Assembly: GCA_019689975.1 (NCBI GenBank)
Contig: JADGGK010000007.1
Location: 1-64,000, forward strand
Reading direction: 5' to 3'
Length of the DNA: 64,000 nt
DNA from: Pseudolabrys sp.
Lineage (GTDB): Bacteria > Pseudomonadota > Alphaproteobacteria > Rhizobiales > Xanthobacteraceae
Shown: positions 45,394 to 54,829 of the stretch, one piece after another
Numbering within the stretch: position 1 is the first letter of the stretch
How the letters are laid out: each line of letters opens with the position of its first letter
The notes under the pieces: generated by a model
What the model was told of the DNA's origin: nothing
The model's input: the letters and a program-made list of their open reading frames with translations, nothing else
Database searches by the model: none
Position numbers and translations under genes: made by a program

Positions 45394-46136
45394 ATCTGTC
45401 CGCGTATCCTTACGCAAGCGGCGGCCGAGCGCGAGCCGTCACGTCGCCGTCGCGGATGCGAGTCGACCACGTCATCGCGGTGGCGGGCACAAGCCTGGTT
45501 GCCGATCCCTCCGGCGCCCTCTACTGGCCTCAGCAGCGCCTGCTAGCCGTGGCGGATCTGCATCTCGAAACGGGTTCTGGATTTGCCGTCCGCGGCAGGC
45601 TCCTGCCGCCCTACGACACCGCCGCGACGTTGTCGCGGCTTGCCGGCGTGATAGCGCATTATGTGCCGCGCGTCGTCGTCGCCTTGGGCGACAGTTTCCA
45701 TGATGGGAAGGGTCCGGTGCGGCTCGGGGCCGACGATCGTCGGCAATTGCGCGCGCTCCAGCGGGGCCGCGACTGGCTGTGGCTTGCCGGCAATCACGAC
45801 CCCCTCCCTGGCGCCGGTGTCGGCGGGGAGTTCGAAGCGACGCTGGCGCTCGGAGGACTGACCTTCCGCCATCACCCCACCGGCGCGGCAGGCGAGATCG
45901 CCGGACATTTGCATCCGGTTGCGCGCATCGTCCATCGCGGCCGCGCCATCATCCGTCGCTGTTTTGCCGCCGATGCCGCACGCTTGGTCGTGCCCGCCTT
46001 CGGGGCGTTCGCCGGCGGACTCAACATACGCGACGCGGCTTTTGCCGAGCTGTTCGGGACGCTCGAATTCACGGTGCATATGCTGGGCAGGGATCGGCTC
46101 TATTCGTTTGCGGCAAGGCGTTGTCGATTGGGCTGA
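45390..46136 (+). CDS. pdeM: Ligase-associated DNA damage response endonuclease PdeM
   Basis: 248 residues of the calcineurin-like metallophosphoesterase fold: VADLHLE, ALGDSFHD, LAGNHDPLP and AGHLHPVARI provide the dinuclear metal ligands. GTG 45390 overlaps the helicase stop by four bases (GTGA), which implies translational coupling; ATG 45456 in frame is the alternative, since the first 22 residues look nonconserved. Works with the helicase upstream in a repair module whose ligase is not in the window. Confidence 0.92.
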   Translation: MNLSAYPYASGGRARAVTSPSRMRVDHVIAVAGTSLVADPSGALYWPQQRLLAVADLHLETGSGFAVRGRLLPPYDTAATLSRLAGVIAHYVPRVVVALGDSFHDGKGPVRLGADDRRQLRALQRGRDWLWLAGNHDPLPGAGVGGEFEATLALGGLTFRHHPTGAAGEIAGHLHPVARIVHRGRAIIRRCFAADAARLVVPAFGAFAGGLNIRDAAFAELFGTLEFTVHMLGRDRLYSFAARRCRLG

Positions 46137-46222
46137 CTTGCAACCGTCGGTCCGTCGCCGGCAGCCCCGCAGCGCCGGTCGCGGACCATGGTTCGTACAA
46201 GGCGCGTCTCGTGCGCGTCCGG

Positions 46223-47005
46223 TTAATCGCGGCGGAACACGACGCTGGCGATCCAGCCGGTGAGCAAAGCGAGGAACATGGTGGCCATGCCATAGATCAA
46301 GCCGTGGGCCACGGCGGCCTCGGCGACATACTGCTCCACGCCGGTTTTGATCACTTCGAGCGCGGCGTTGGTCTCCGCCGCCATGACGCCGGCGGCGAAG
46401 AGCTTGACATTGATCGTAAACACGCCCGTCGGCACGTTGGCCGGCAACGGCGTTTCGGCGCGGAATACGGCCGGCGTCAGGAATTTGACGGCATCGCCGG
46501 CCTCGCGGTAGAGGCCGTGCTGGCTCTGCAAGCGGATGAAAGCGGTGCGAAATGGATCATCGCGCACGGTGTCGGCAATATCGGGGCCGATACGCTGCGT
46601 GAGCAGGAAATTGTCAAGACCGAGCTGAAGCCGCCGCAGCGTTCCGGCATCCGTGATCTGTCTTACCGGGCGATTGCTCAGCACGGCGAGATAGGAGGGA
46701 ACGCGAACGAATTCGCGCGAGTCGACATTGACCCAGATGCCGAGCACGCGCTGTTTGCGGCGCGTGCGCATGGTTTCGCGCGGCCCCGTCACGGTGACAA
46801 CCAGGTCGTATCCGCCTTGATGCAGGTCTTTCCCCGCATCGGGCTCGATTGCGCCGAACATGACGAGGTTCTCGCCCACGAAATTCGAGGCGATCTGCAC
46901 CCGGTCGTTCGACAGCGAGAGTACCAGGCGCTCGGCACAAGCCGGATGGAGAAAGAAGAGGAATATTGCCGCCACGCCGCAGAGACGCCTTGCGAGCCGC
47001 ATCAC
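46223..47005 (-). CDS. TIGR02186 family membrane-anchored protein
   Basis: 260 residues: signal peptide (LCGVAAIFLFFLHPACA), a long periplasmic beta-rich domain (LVLSLSNDRVQIASNFVG; VVTVTGPRE; YLAVLSNRP), and a C-terminal transmembrane helix near GMATMFLALLTGWIASVVF. It is typically encoded beside a TauE/SafE exporter, and here it begins at GTG 47005, overlapping the TauE gene stop by four bases. A partner role for the exporter is likely but unproven. Confidence 0.9.
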   Translation of the reverse strand: MMRLARRLCGVAAIFLFFLHPACAERLVLSLSNDRVQIASNFVGENLVMFGAIEPDAGKDLHQGGYDLVVTVTGPRETMRTRRKQRVLGIWVNVDSREFVRVPSYLAVLSNRPVRQITDAGTLRRLQLGLDNFLLTQRIGPDIADTVRDDPFRTAFIRLQSQHGLYREAGDAVKFLTPAVFRAETPLPANVPTGVFTINVKLFAAGVMAAETNAALEVIKTGVEQYVAEAAVAHGLIYGMATMFLALLTGWIASVVFRRD

Positions 47006-47925
47006 ATGTCTCCCACGTGACGAATTGAGTATAGATCCTCGGGTTGAACCACGAGCTCAAATGCAAATCTTAGGCCGACCAGGAATACCAGAATGCCGAG
47101 CAACAGACGCAGCCGCTCCCCCCGCATCCTTTGGCCGGTGCGCGCGCCGAACTGCGCGCCGATCACGCCGCCGACCATCAGAATGAGCGCCAATATCGCG
47201 TCCACCAGGTGGTTGGTGACCGCATGCATGACGGTGGCCGACGCCATGGTGATGAGCGTGAGTACCATCGACGTGCCGATCACCGTACCGGTCGGCACGC
47301 GCAGAAAATAGATGAGCATCGGGACCAACAGAAAACCGCCGCCGATTCCCATGATCGCGCCGGCAAAGCCGATGATAAAGCCGATGCCCCACACGGGGAT
47401 CGCCGAAACGTAGATCTTGGAGCGCTTGAATCTGAGCTTGAGGGGAAGTCCATGCAGCCAGCTGTGGCTCCCGGGCCGGCGCAGCAGCGACGGCAGGCCC
47501 TTGCGCGTCCGCAGTTCGGCCTTGAGGCTTTCGTAAATCATGAAGAGTCCGACTGCCGAGAGGAGGGATACGTAGAGGATGCCGATCACGAGATCGAGCT
47601 GGTCCACCGCCCGTAATTCCGTGAACAGCCAGACGCCGGTAGCGGTGCCGATGATCCCGGCCGACAGCAGCATCAGGGCAAGCGCGACATCGATGGCGCG
47701 TCGTCGCCAGTAGTTGAGCGCACCCGAGAACGACGAGGCGGCAATATGGGTCGAGACGGTCGCGACAGCGACCGCTGGCGAGACGCCGACGAAAATCAAC
47801 AGCGGCGTCATCAGAAAGCCGCCGCCGATGCCGAACATGCCGGAGATGAATCCTACCGCCAGCCCCATCCCCAGGATGAGGAAGACGTTGACCGGCATGT
47901 CGGCGATCGGAAGATAGATCTGCAC
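47002..47925 (-). CDS. TauE/SafE family sulfite/sulfonate-type anion exporter
   Basis: 307 residues, eight or nine hydrophobic helices, with the twin motifs GMFGIGGGFLMTPLL and GAIMGIGGGFLLVPML that mark this family. An extra cytoplasmic loop around residues 120-165 is arginine-rich. Start GTG 47925; ATG at codon 10 (MPVNVF) is possible. Forms a coupled two-gene unit with the TIGR02186 gene. Substrate probably a small sulfur oxyanion or sulfonate, by family. Confidence 0.92.
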   Translation of the reverse strand: MQIYLPIADMPVNVFLILGMGLAVGFISGMFGIGGGFLMTPLLIFVGVSPAVAVATVSTHIAASSFSGALNYWRRRAIDVALALMLLSAGIIGTATGVWLFTELRAVDQLDLVIGILYVSLLSAVGLFMIYESLKAELRTRKGLPSLLRRPGSHSWLHGLPLKLRFKRSKIYVSAIPVWGIGFIIGFAGAIMGIGGGFLLVPMLIYFLRVPTGTVIGTSMVLTLITMASATVMHAVTNHLVDAILALILMVGGVIGAQFGARTGQRMRGERLRLLLGILVFLVGLRFAFELVVQPEDLYSIRHVGDM

Positions 47926-48019
47926 GGTCCCGGTATCCGACGTTCACGGCCGCGCGCCGCCGGTATGCGGCGGTGCCGTTGCCGATAAGAGTAGAACAAT
48001 TCTAACGGTCGCAACGTCC

Positions 48020-48043
48020 GCGATCATGCCCCCGCATGATCGC
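48020..48043. terminator. Perfect 10-bp hairpin after the Sel1 protein gene
   Basis: GCGATCATGC (48020-48029), CCCC loop and GCATGATCGC (48034-48043). It lies just beyond the stop of the Sel1-repeat gene on the - strand and before the TauE gene. There is no T-run, so it may need Rho or act as an mRNA end stabiliser. Confidence 0.45.
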
Positions 48044-48050
48044 CGCGCGA

Positions 48051-51000
48051 TTATTGTGCCCCGATGGTGAATGCGGTTCGCGGCGCTCTTTTGGCGGGGC
48101 CGGCGAGCTTGTCCCAGCCGCCCGCCGGCACGGGAACGGAGGTGGCGGCTTCGGGCTGCGGTTCGACCTTGAAGTTTTCGACGGCGCGGCGGGCGGTGGC
48201 GAGCGAAGCGGCATCCATGTGGGCGGCAACTTCATCGCGTTTTTTGCCGGCTTCCCGGTCGCCGCTTGCGGCCGCCAGCGCGAACCATTTGTAGGATTCC
48301 ACCAGGTCCGTGCCGACCCCGATGCCGCGTGCATAGAGCACGCCGAGGTTATATTGGCTGTCGGCGATCCCGTGCCGCGCTGCTTGCAGAAACCATTTGG
48401 CCGCCGTTTGATAGTCGGGCTTGCCTTCGGCCCCCTCCGCGTACAAGACGGCGATATTGTGCATCGCCTTGGCGTTGCCCTGGGCGGCGGCGGCGAGGTA
48501 GAGCTTGCGCGCGGCGCTCAGGTCTTTCTTCACACCCAGACCTTTTTCGAGCTGGCTTGCATAGCGGAACTGGGCGAGAGCAAGTCCCTTGGCGGCAGCG
48601 ATTGCGAACCAATGCGCGGCCTGCGTTGCGTCGGCTTGCACGCCGCGTCCTTCCGCGTAACGCACGCCGATCTCATAGGCCGCGGCCGGATCGCCTGCGG
48701 CGGCGGCTTGGCGTAGTGCCGTGCTGCCGATCGTCGAAGGCAGCGGCGGCGGATCGACGGCCGCCTTGGCGTCGGCGCGGTCCGGCGCGGGGTGCGTGAT
48801 CGCGCCGGTCACCTCGGCAGTGGGCTCCGACGTGACCCTTTCACCGTCGGGAACGGGGAGGGCAGCCGCGTTCGGCGATGCCACCACGTCCGGCGGCGCG
48901 GTGATGAGGTCGGCGCTGACGCCCGGGGGCGACAATAAGCCGAGACCAGGCCCCTGCATCGGCTCCGGAGTCCTGCGCGAGGGATTGCCGAAAGGCGCCG
49001 TCGGCAGCGATGGCGGCGCGGACTCCTCGTCGGCACCAACCGGACCCAGGTCGATTGTGGCCTCCTTCCGGGGTGGCTTGGCGGCGTGTTGTGGGTTCTC
49101 GAGCGCAAGCCGCATCAGGGTGCCGATACCGAGCTTCGTTCCGCTCATCCAGACCGTGCCGGCCGCGACGATGGCGACGCTTGCCGCGATGAAAAGGGAT
49201 TTGACCCTTTGCGCCAGGCCGCGGCGGAACGGGGATGGGCGCTCGCCGCCCGGCGCCGAAGCCGCGGGACGGCGTCCGCCCGTCTCCTGCGAGGCCGCCT
49301 GCGCCGCGCGGCGGGCGGCGGCAATGAACTGGGCGCGACCGGATGTCGACATGCTCGCCGCGCCACCCTCGCCCGGCGCGGCAGCGGATGCTGGGCTCCG
49401 GGCGGCAAAGTCGGACGATCGCGGGGGCGGGCCCGATCCGGGCTCGAGCGGCTGGTCGCCGGGAGCGCCCACCGTGGGCATGGGGCCGGCGACATAAGGT
49501 GACCGGGATTGCGGTGTCGTGGCGCGCGAGCCGGCCGGAGCGGCGGTACCCGCGGAACTTGTCGAGACGGACGCACTCGGCGGACCGGCGATCGTCGCCG
49601 CGGCGGCGACCATAGGCGCTGGAATTCTCGCTTCCGTGGGCGCGTCCCGGGTGCGTTCGATCGTGTCGGCGATGCCATCGATCCGCTTGGCCACGCGGTC
49701 CAGCATGTGCTGCATCGATTCGAGAAGCGCATGCACGCGCGTGACATCGGCTCGCAGCGCCTCGGTCTCGCGGCCGGCATCGCCGGAACGCGACGCGCCG
49801 ATGTCTTTGAGCAGGGCGAGGACGTCCGCTATCCCGCGTTCGATGGCGTTCAGCCGCTCGCGATGCGAATCGGAAGTCTCCAGCCGTTCGGCAACTCCGG
49901 CAATGAGCTCCTGAAGACGTCGTCGCCACTCGGCATCGTCTTGCGTTTCCTGCAGCCGTTCGATCTTGGCGGCAAGCGAGTCGATCAATGTGTTGAGCCG
50001 CATCGTCGCCATGCCGTCCGGCCCGGGAGTCGCCGCCAAGACCCGTGCGAGTGCCTCGATGCGTTGCTCGACGCGCGAGAGTGCGTCGGTGGAGGGGGTG
50101 GACGGACCAAGTTGTTCGATTTTTAGAGCGAGTGCCTGGACATCAGCCGCAAGCCGGTTCACGGTTTCGTTCGAGGCGACGTGGCTGACCATGCCGCGAA
50201 GCGCGGCGACGGTGCTCTCCAGTTGCTGCATGGTGGCTGGATCGCGTTCGGCCACGATCAGATCGATTTTTTGTGCCAGACCGGCGATGGCTTCGCTGTA
50301 GCCGACGAGACTCTCCGCAGGAGTCAGGGCGTGCAGCGCGTCGCGCACTTCGGCAAGGCCCCGCTCGAGCTTGACGAGCGTGTCGGCATCCGCGCCCGCT
50401 TGGCGTCCCTCCGCGAGCCGCAGGTTCAGCGATTGGATCTGTTTCTCGATCGCCTCCAGCGCGCGGCGCGGCACCGCTTCATCGAGTGTCCGGCCGATGT
50501 CCGCAAGTTCCTCCCGCAGCGTCCGGATGGCCGTTTCGACGGCGGGCATATGCAACGCCTCGATCTGGGCGGCGATCTTGCGCAGCTGCTCTTCCAGTGC
50601 GTCGAACGCCTGCGTCGCGGGTGAAGACTCCGTGGGCACCGAAACTGTTTCCGGCCGCTTCCCGGCGGCGGACGTCGGCGGCACCGTGCGGTCGAGTTGG
50701 CATTGCCGGTCCGCGATTTCCCTTAGCGCCCGCGCGAGTTCTGGCGACAGCGGCGGGGGCGCCGGCTGCGGCTCAAGCCGAAGCGGCTCGCGGGCGCGGG
50801 GCGGGACATAGGCGGATGCCGGCGTCGAACCCTGTCTCTCGGTCCGTTCGGTGACGCGAGTGAGGCGCTGCTGCAGGGTCGCAGAATCCTGGGCAGCGCA
50901 AGGACCCTCGACGAAAGGATGCACCCCGCCCAGGGCGGCTTGCTGGAGAATCGCCGAGTTGATCCAGTCTTCGAACGACACGCCGGCACGGCGTGCCGCT

Positions 51001-51065
51001 TCCTGCGCGGTTGCGCGGGCTTCCGGCCGGATACCCTTCGCTCTCCACGGCACGCCAAATTTCAT
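48051..51065 (-). CDS. Sel1-repeat, coiled-coil membrane protein (PodJ-like polarity factor type)
   Basis: 1004 residues. The N-terminus MKFGVPWRAKGIRPEARATA is the conserved cytoplasmic opening of this alphaproteobacterial family. Residues about 150-470 are heptad-rich coiled coil; a Pro/Ser/Ala-rich linker follows; one transmembrane helix lies at about 616-639 (LFIAASVAIVAAGTVWM); then a disordered stretch and four to five Sel1 repeats (about 780-960, such as AAYEIGVRYAEGRGVQ) in the periplasm. This order matches PodJ-like cell-pole organisers, but the final peptidoglycan-binding domain of some relatives is absent. Exact function inferred only. Confidence 0.85.
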   Translation of the reverse strand: MKFGVPWRAKGIRPEARATAQEAARRAGVSFEDWINSAILQQAALGGVHPFVEGPCAAQDSATLQQRLTRVTERTERQGSTPASAYVPPRAREPLRLEPQPAPPPLSPELARALREIADRQCQLDRTVPPTSAAGKRPETVSVPTESSPATQAFDALEEQLRKIAAQIEALHMPAVETAIRTLREELADIGRTLDEAVPRRALEAIEKQIQSLNLRLAEGRQAGADADTLVKLERGLAEVRDALHALTPAESLVGYSEAIAGLAQKIDLIVAERDPATMQQLESTVAALRGMVSHVASNETVNRLAADVQALALKIEQLGPSTPSTDALSRVEQRIEALARVLAATPGPDGMATMRLNTLIDSLAAKIERLQETQDDAEWRRRLQELIAGVAERLETSDSHRERLNAIERGIADVLALLKDIGASRSGDAGRETEALRADVTRVHALLESMQHMLDRVAKRIDGIADTIERTRDAPTEARIPAPMVAAAATIAGPPSASVSTSSAGTAAPAGSRATTPQSRSPYVAGPMPTVGAPGDQPLEPGSGPPPRSSDFAARSPASAAAPGEGGAASMSTSGRAQFIAAARRAAQAASQETGGRRPAASAPGGERPSPFRRGLAQRVKSLFIAASVAIVAAGTVWMSGTKLGIGTLMRLALENPQHAAKPPRKEATIDLGPVGADEESAPPSLPTAPFGNPSRRTPEPMQGPGLGLLSPPGVSADLITAPPDVVASPNAAALPVPDGERVTSEPTAEVTGAITHPAPDRADAKAAVDPPPLPSTIGSTALRQAAAAGDPAAAYEIGVRYAEGRGVQADATQAAHWFAIAAAKGLALAQFRYASQLEKGLGVKKDLSAARKLYLAAAAQGNAKAMHNIAVLYAEGAEGKPDYQTAAKWFLQAARHGIADSQYNLGVLYARGIGVGTDLVESYKWFALAAASGDREAGKKRDEVAAHMDAASLATARRAVENFKVEPQPEAATSVPVPAGGWDKLAGPAKRAPRTAFTIGAQ

Positions 51066-51400
51066 GCTCTCTCACCCAAATTCGGCGCGGCGCATCCGAC
51101 GGGAAAACCGCTTTCGCGGGATCGGCACACGTTAACTGAAGGTGGATGTCGGCCGACCTTCCCAGGCCACACACCGACTTTTTCTTGCTTGCGGTAAACA
51201 GTTCGTTAAAGATTCGCCGCCGGCACCTATATAATTGGCGAAATGCGTCGACCGGCGCCGGTATGGTCGGCCGGCAGGGGAACGCGCCTCTGGCCATCCA
51301 GAGGCGCAGGTCATTTCGACAGAGCCGCCGTTGCGCCCTCGCTTGGTGTCTTAACCCCGACGTAAATCGGCTCGAGGACCATAGCTCAGGGAGGGGTTTC
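51066..51400. other. 335-bp divergent control region
   Basis: Lies between the Sel1 protein gene and the FadE-like gene. It holds a TATAAT at 51230 for the + strand and a T-rich stretch at 51176-51186. An in-frame extension of the dehydrogenase through here (from 51146) has no protein-like character. No RNA gene seen. Confidence 0.5.
51206..51235 (+). promoter_or_regulatory. Putative promoter of the FadE-like gene
   Basis: Consensus -10 TATAAT at 51230-51235 with a weak -35 TTAAAG at 51206-51211 (18-base spacing). The transcript leader would be about 160 bases. Confidence 0.4.
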
Positions 51401-53182
51401 ATGGCGACCTACAGGGCACCGGTGGACGACGCGTTGTTTCTTCTCAACGACGTCTTTCATCTTGACCGCTACGGCAACTTGCCGGGTTTTGCCGACGCGT
51501 CGCCCGATCTGGTGGACGCCGTGCTCCGCGAAGCCGGCAGGTTCAGCGAGAAAGTACTGGTTCCCCTCAATCGTGTCGGGGATAGGGAAGGTTGCGTCCG
51601 TCACGATGACGGCCGAGTCACCACTCCCACCGGCTTCAAAGAGGCCTTCAAGCAGCTCACGGATGGGGGTTGGATCGGCATTTCCGCGCCGGTCGAGTTC
51701 GGTGGCCAGGGCCTGCCGGCCACCCTGACCGTGATCGTCAACGAATTCCTTTGCTCGGCCAACATGGCCTTCGCCATGTATTCGGGTCTCACGCAAGGGG
51801 CCATCGCGGCGCTCGTCGCTCACGCCTCGCCAGAACTTAAGGCAAGATATCTTCCCAACATGGTCGCGGGTCGCTGGACCGGTACCATGAACCTCACCGA
51901 ACCGCATTGCGGCACCGATCTCGGACTTCTGCGCACCAAAGCGGTCAAACAGGCTGACGGCAGCTACGAGATCACCGGAACGAAAATTTTCATCTCTGCC
52001 GGCGAGCATGACCTCGCCGAGAACATCATCCATCTCGTGCTTGCCCGCATTGAGGGCGCGCCCGCAGGGACCAAGGGCATATCGTTGTTCGTGGTCCCCA
52101 AGTTTCTGGTCAACGAAGATGGCTCGCTAGGTCCGCGCAACGCGGTGAATTGCGGATCTATCGAAGAGAAGATGGGCATCCATGGCAATTCGACCTGCGT
52201 GATGAACTACGACAACGCGCGCGGATGGCTCGTAGGCGAGGAAAACAGGGGGCTCAACGCCATGTTCACGATGATGAACGAAGCGCGTCTCGGCGTAGGC
52301 GTGCAGGGCTTGGCGTTGTCGGAAGTGGCTTACCAGAACGCCGTTGTCTATGCCAGGGAGCGTCTGCAGGGGCGCGCGATCTCGGGGGTGAAGTTTCCCG
52401 ACAAGCCGGCCGATCCAATCATCGTGCACCCCGATGTGCGACGCCTGCTGCTGTCGATACGCGCCTTCAACGAGGCTGCACGAGCGCTGGTCATCTGGAC
52501 GGCTCTCAAAGGCGATGTCGCCCGCCGTTCGGACGATCCGAAGGACCGCCAGAGCGCCGAGGACCATATGGGCCTTTTGACGCCGGTGATCAAAGGCGTG
52601 CTGACCGACAGGGGTTTTGCTAACACGGTGCTGGCCCAGCAGGTCTACGGCGGTCACGGCTACATCGCCGAACACGGCATGGAGCAATTTGTCCGCGATG
52701 CGCGGATCGCCATGATCTATGAGGGAGCCAACGGCATCCAGGCGCTCGATCTCGTCGGGCGCAAGATCGGCAAGGACGGCGGCCGCGCGCTGCTGGCGTT
52801 CCTGGGCGAGGTCGGCGGCTATGTCAAAGAAAAAAGCGCCGACAAAATGATGTCGCCATATGTTGTGCCTCTGGGCCAGGCCGTCACCCATCTCCAGCAA
52901 GCGTCGATGTGGTTCATGCAGAATGCCCTCACCAAGCCGGACAACGCGGGTGCCGGCTCGACCGACTACATGCACCTCTTCGGCCTTACCGCGCTTGGTT
53001 ATATGTGGGCGCGCATTGTGGAGGCGGTGCTAGCCAAACCAACGGCCGCGGCGACCGCGAATGCCAAGCTCGTCACCGCCCGCTTTTTCATGGAGCGGAT
53101 TTTGCCCGAAACCGCCATTCATCTTGCGCGCATTCAGGCCGGCGCAGAAAGTGTGATGGAATTGCCGGCGGAAGCGTTTTGA
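51401..53182 (+). CDS. Acyl-CoA dehydrogenase with C-terminal extension domain (FadE5/DmdC type)
   Basis: 593 residues. Starts ATYRAPVDDALFLLNDVF, the hallmark of the roughly 600-residue acyl-CoA dehydrogenase branch. FAD segment NLTEPHCGTDLG, VTGTKIFISAGEHDL-like block (ITGTKIFISAGEHD), KMGIHGNSTCVMNYD, catalytic E441 in MIYEGANGIQALDLVGRK, then an extra C-terminal four-helix domain of about 120 residues. ATG 51401 follows GGGAGGGG. Oxidises an acyl-CoA of unspecified chain; DmdC relatives act on methylthiopropionyl-CoA. Probably monocistronic. Confidence 0.93.
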   Translation: MATYRAPVDDALFLLNDVFHLDRYGNLPGFADASPDLVDAVLREAGRFSEKVLVPLNRVGDREGCVRHDDGRVTTPTGFKEAFKQLTDGGWIGISAPVEFGGQGLPATLTVIVNEFLCSANMAFAMYSGLTQGAIAALVAHASPELKARYLPNMVAGRWTGTMNLTEPHCGTDLGLLRTKAVKQADGSYEITGTKIFISAGEHDLAENIIHLVLARIEGAPAGTKGISLFVVPKFLVNEDGSLGPRNAVNCGSIEEKMGIHGNSTCVMNYDNARGWLVGEENRGLNAMFTMMNEARLGVGVQGLALSEVAYQNAVVYARERLQGRAISGVKFPDKPADPIIVHPDVRRLLLSIRAFNEAARALVIWTALKGDVARRSDDPKDRQSAEDHMGLLTPVIKGVLTDRGFANTVLAQQVYGGHGYIAEHGMEQFVRDARIAMIYEGANGIQALDLVGRKIGKDGGRALLAFLGEVGGYVKEKSADKMMSPYVVPLGQAVTHLQQASMWFMQNALTKPDNAGAGSTDYMHLFGLTALGYMWARIVEAVLAKPTAAATANAKLVTARFFMERILPETAIHLARIQAGAESVMELPAEAF

Positions 53183-53351
53183 CGGTCGCTTTCGCGATCC
53201 CCGCGACCGCGGCAGCGCCACGGCTCCGGCGCGCGGGGAGGGTGGCGAACACATGGTGGTTGGACATGGCGCGGCGGTCGCGGTCGACCTCGCGGGGTTA
53301 CGCCCCGTCCGCACGGGGGTGCCGTCGATCAAACAGGTGCCATCCACATCC

Positions 53352-54572
53352 CTAAGCGAGCGCCGTCCGGCGTCGCGCACGCAGCAGCAGGCCGAGGACA
53401 ATCGACAGATTGGCCAGATTCCAGCCAAGGCCATTGAGAAATGCCGCGCGGTAGGAGCCGGTCGCGTCGAAAATGACACCCGACAGCCAGCCGCCCAGCG
53501 CCATGCCGATCAGCGTCGCCAAGAGCACGAGACCCACGCGGGTACCGGCTTCGCGGACGGGAAAATACTCGCGCACGATGATTGCATAGCTCGGGACGAT
53601 GCCGCCCTGGAACAGGCCGAACAGTGCCGAGATCACGTAGAGGGACACGAGGTCGTTGAAACACAGGTAAAGGAACAGCGCCGTGCCCTGCAGCATCGAG
53701 CCGAGCAGCAACGTCCGTAGGCCGCCGATCCGATCGGCGATGAATCCCGAACCGACGCGGCTGACGATACCGCAACCGAGCATCAGCGACAGCATTTCCG
53801 CGCCGCGCGCGGGGCCATAGCCGAGATCGCCGCAATAGGCGACGAGATGCACTTGCGGCATTGACATGGCGACGCAGCAGGCGACGCCGGCGACACAAAG
53901 CAGCGCTTGCAGGGTTGCGGGCGATACCGGCAAAGGTCGCCGCGCCGCCGCGGCGGCGTCATTGACGTGATGCACCGAGATCCGCGGGCGCAGCAGCAGA
54001 ACGAATGGCAGCATGGTCGCGAGCACGAACAGACCGATACCGTTGTGCGTCGTGCGCCAACCGTCCGCGGCAATGAAATGCTCGACCACGGGTGGCCAGA
54101 TCGTGCCGGCGAGGTAATTTCCCGCGGCGGCGATCGCCACGGCGATGCCGCGGCGACGATCGAACCACTGGGACATGTCGGCCATCAATGGCCCGAACGT
54201 CGTCGAACAGCCGAGCCCGATCAACAGATGCGCGAGCGCGAGCTGGCTCAGGGTCGCCGCATGCCCTGCCGCGAGATAGCCGAATCCGAGCGCCAAGGTG
54301 CCGAGCGCGAGTGGTACCGCGACCCCGTAACGGTCGGCGAGTCGCCCGCTGATCACGCCACCGCCGCCGAAGCCCATCATTGCGAGCGTATAAGGAAGCG
54401 ACGCGGCTGCGCGATCGAGGCCCAGGTCGGCCTGAACCGCCGGCAGCGCAACCACGACCGACCACATGCCGACGCCGCCGATCGTCGCCAGCGTCACGGC
54501 AGCCGCCAGCCGCAACCATGCATAAGGCGACTCGAGACGGAAGGCGGTAGCGCCAGCACGAGATATCATCAA
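53352..54572 (-). CDS. MFS transporter, monocarboxylate/OFA-like
   Basis: 406 residues, twelve hydrophobic segments. Early GGVGMWSVVVALPAVQADLG and GFGGGGVISGRLADRYG (loop 2-3 motif), SQWFDRRRGIAVAIAAAGNYLAG in the middle, and QVHLVAYCGDLGYGPARGAE suggest the carboxylate-type branch (monocarboxylate/oxalate-formate antiporter group). Downstream of the LLM oxidoreductase gene on the same strand, with 257 bases between. Substrate unknown. Confidence 0.9.
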   Translation of the reverse strand: MMISRAGATAFRLESPYAWLRLAAAVTLATIGGVGMWSVVVALPAVQADLGLDRAAASLPYTLAMMGFGGGGVISGRLADRYGVAVPLALGTLALGFGYLAAGHAATLSQLALAHLLIGLGCSTTFGPLMADMSQWFDRRRGIAVAIAAAGNYLAGTIWPPVVEHFIAADGWRTTHNGIGLFVLATMLPFVLLLRPRISVHHVNDAAAAARRPLPVSPATLQALLCVAGVACCVAMSMPQVHLVAYCGDLGYGPARGAEMLSLMLGCGIVSRVGSGFIADRIGGLRTLLLGSMLQGTALFLYLCFNDLVSLYVISALFGLFQGGIVPSYAIIVREYFPVREAGTRVGLVLLATLIGMALGGWLSGVIFDATGSYRAAFLNGLGWNLANLSIVLGLLLRARRRTALA

Positions 54573-54829
54573 AGTTTTGTTCCGGTTCAGCGCATCGTCG
54601 AAGGCAGGCCGCGATCGGATTGACCCCCGGGACCGTCATGGCGAACAACCCCGCATCCGGGCGACGAAACAATCCAGGGCCGGCATGGTCAAATCAGGAT
54701 TGCTTGGCTGCGCTCGCAATAGCGGCTCGTCATCACCGAAAGCCGCTCTAGCACGCGCCATGGTCGCGATCCAGGTCCATGAGGGCCCGTCGTTCTTGCC
54801 TTGATTTTACTCGCGCGGTCGTGGGCGGT

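Noticed and set aside
51146-51400. N-terminal extension of the FadE-like dehydrogenase
   Set aside because: Low-complexity, arginine-rich stretch; the family starts at ATG 51401 after a strong ribosome site.
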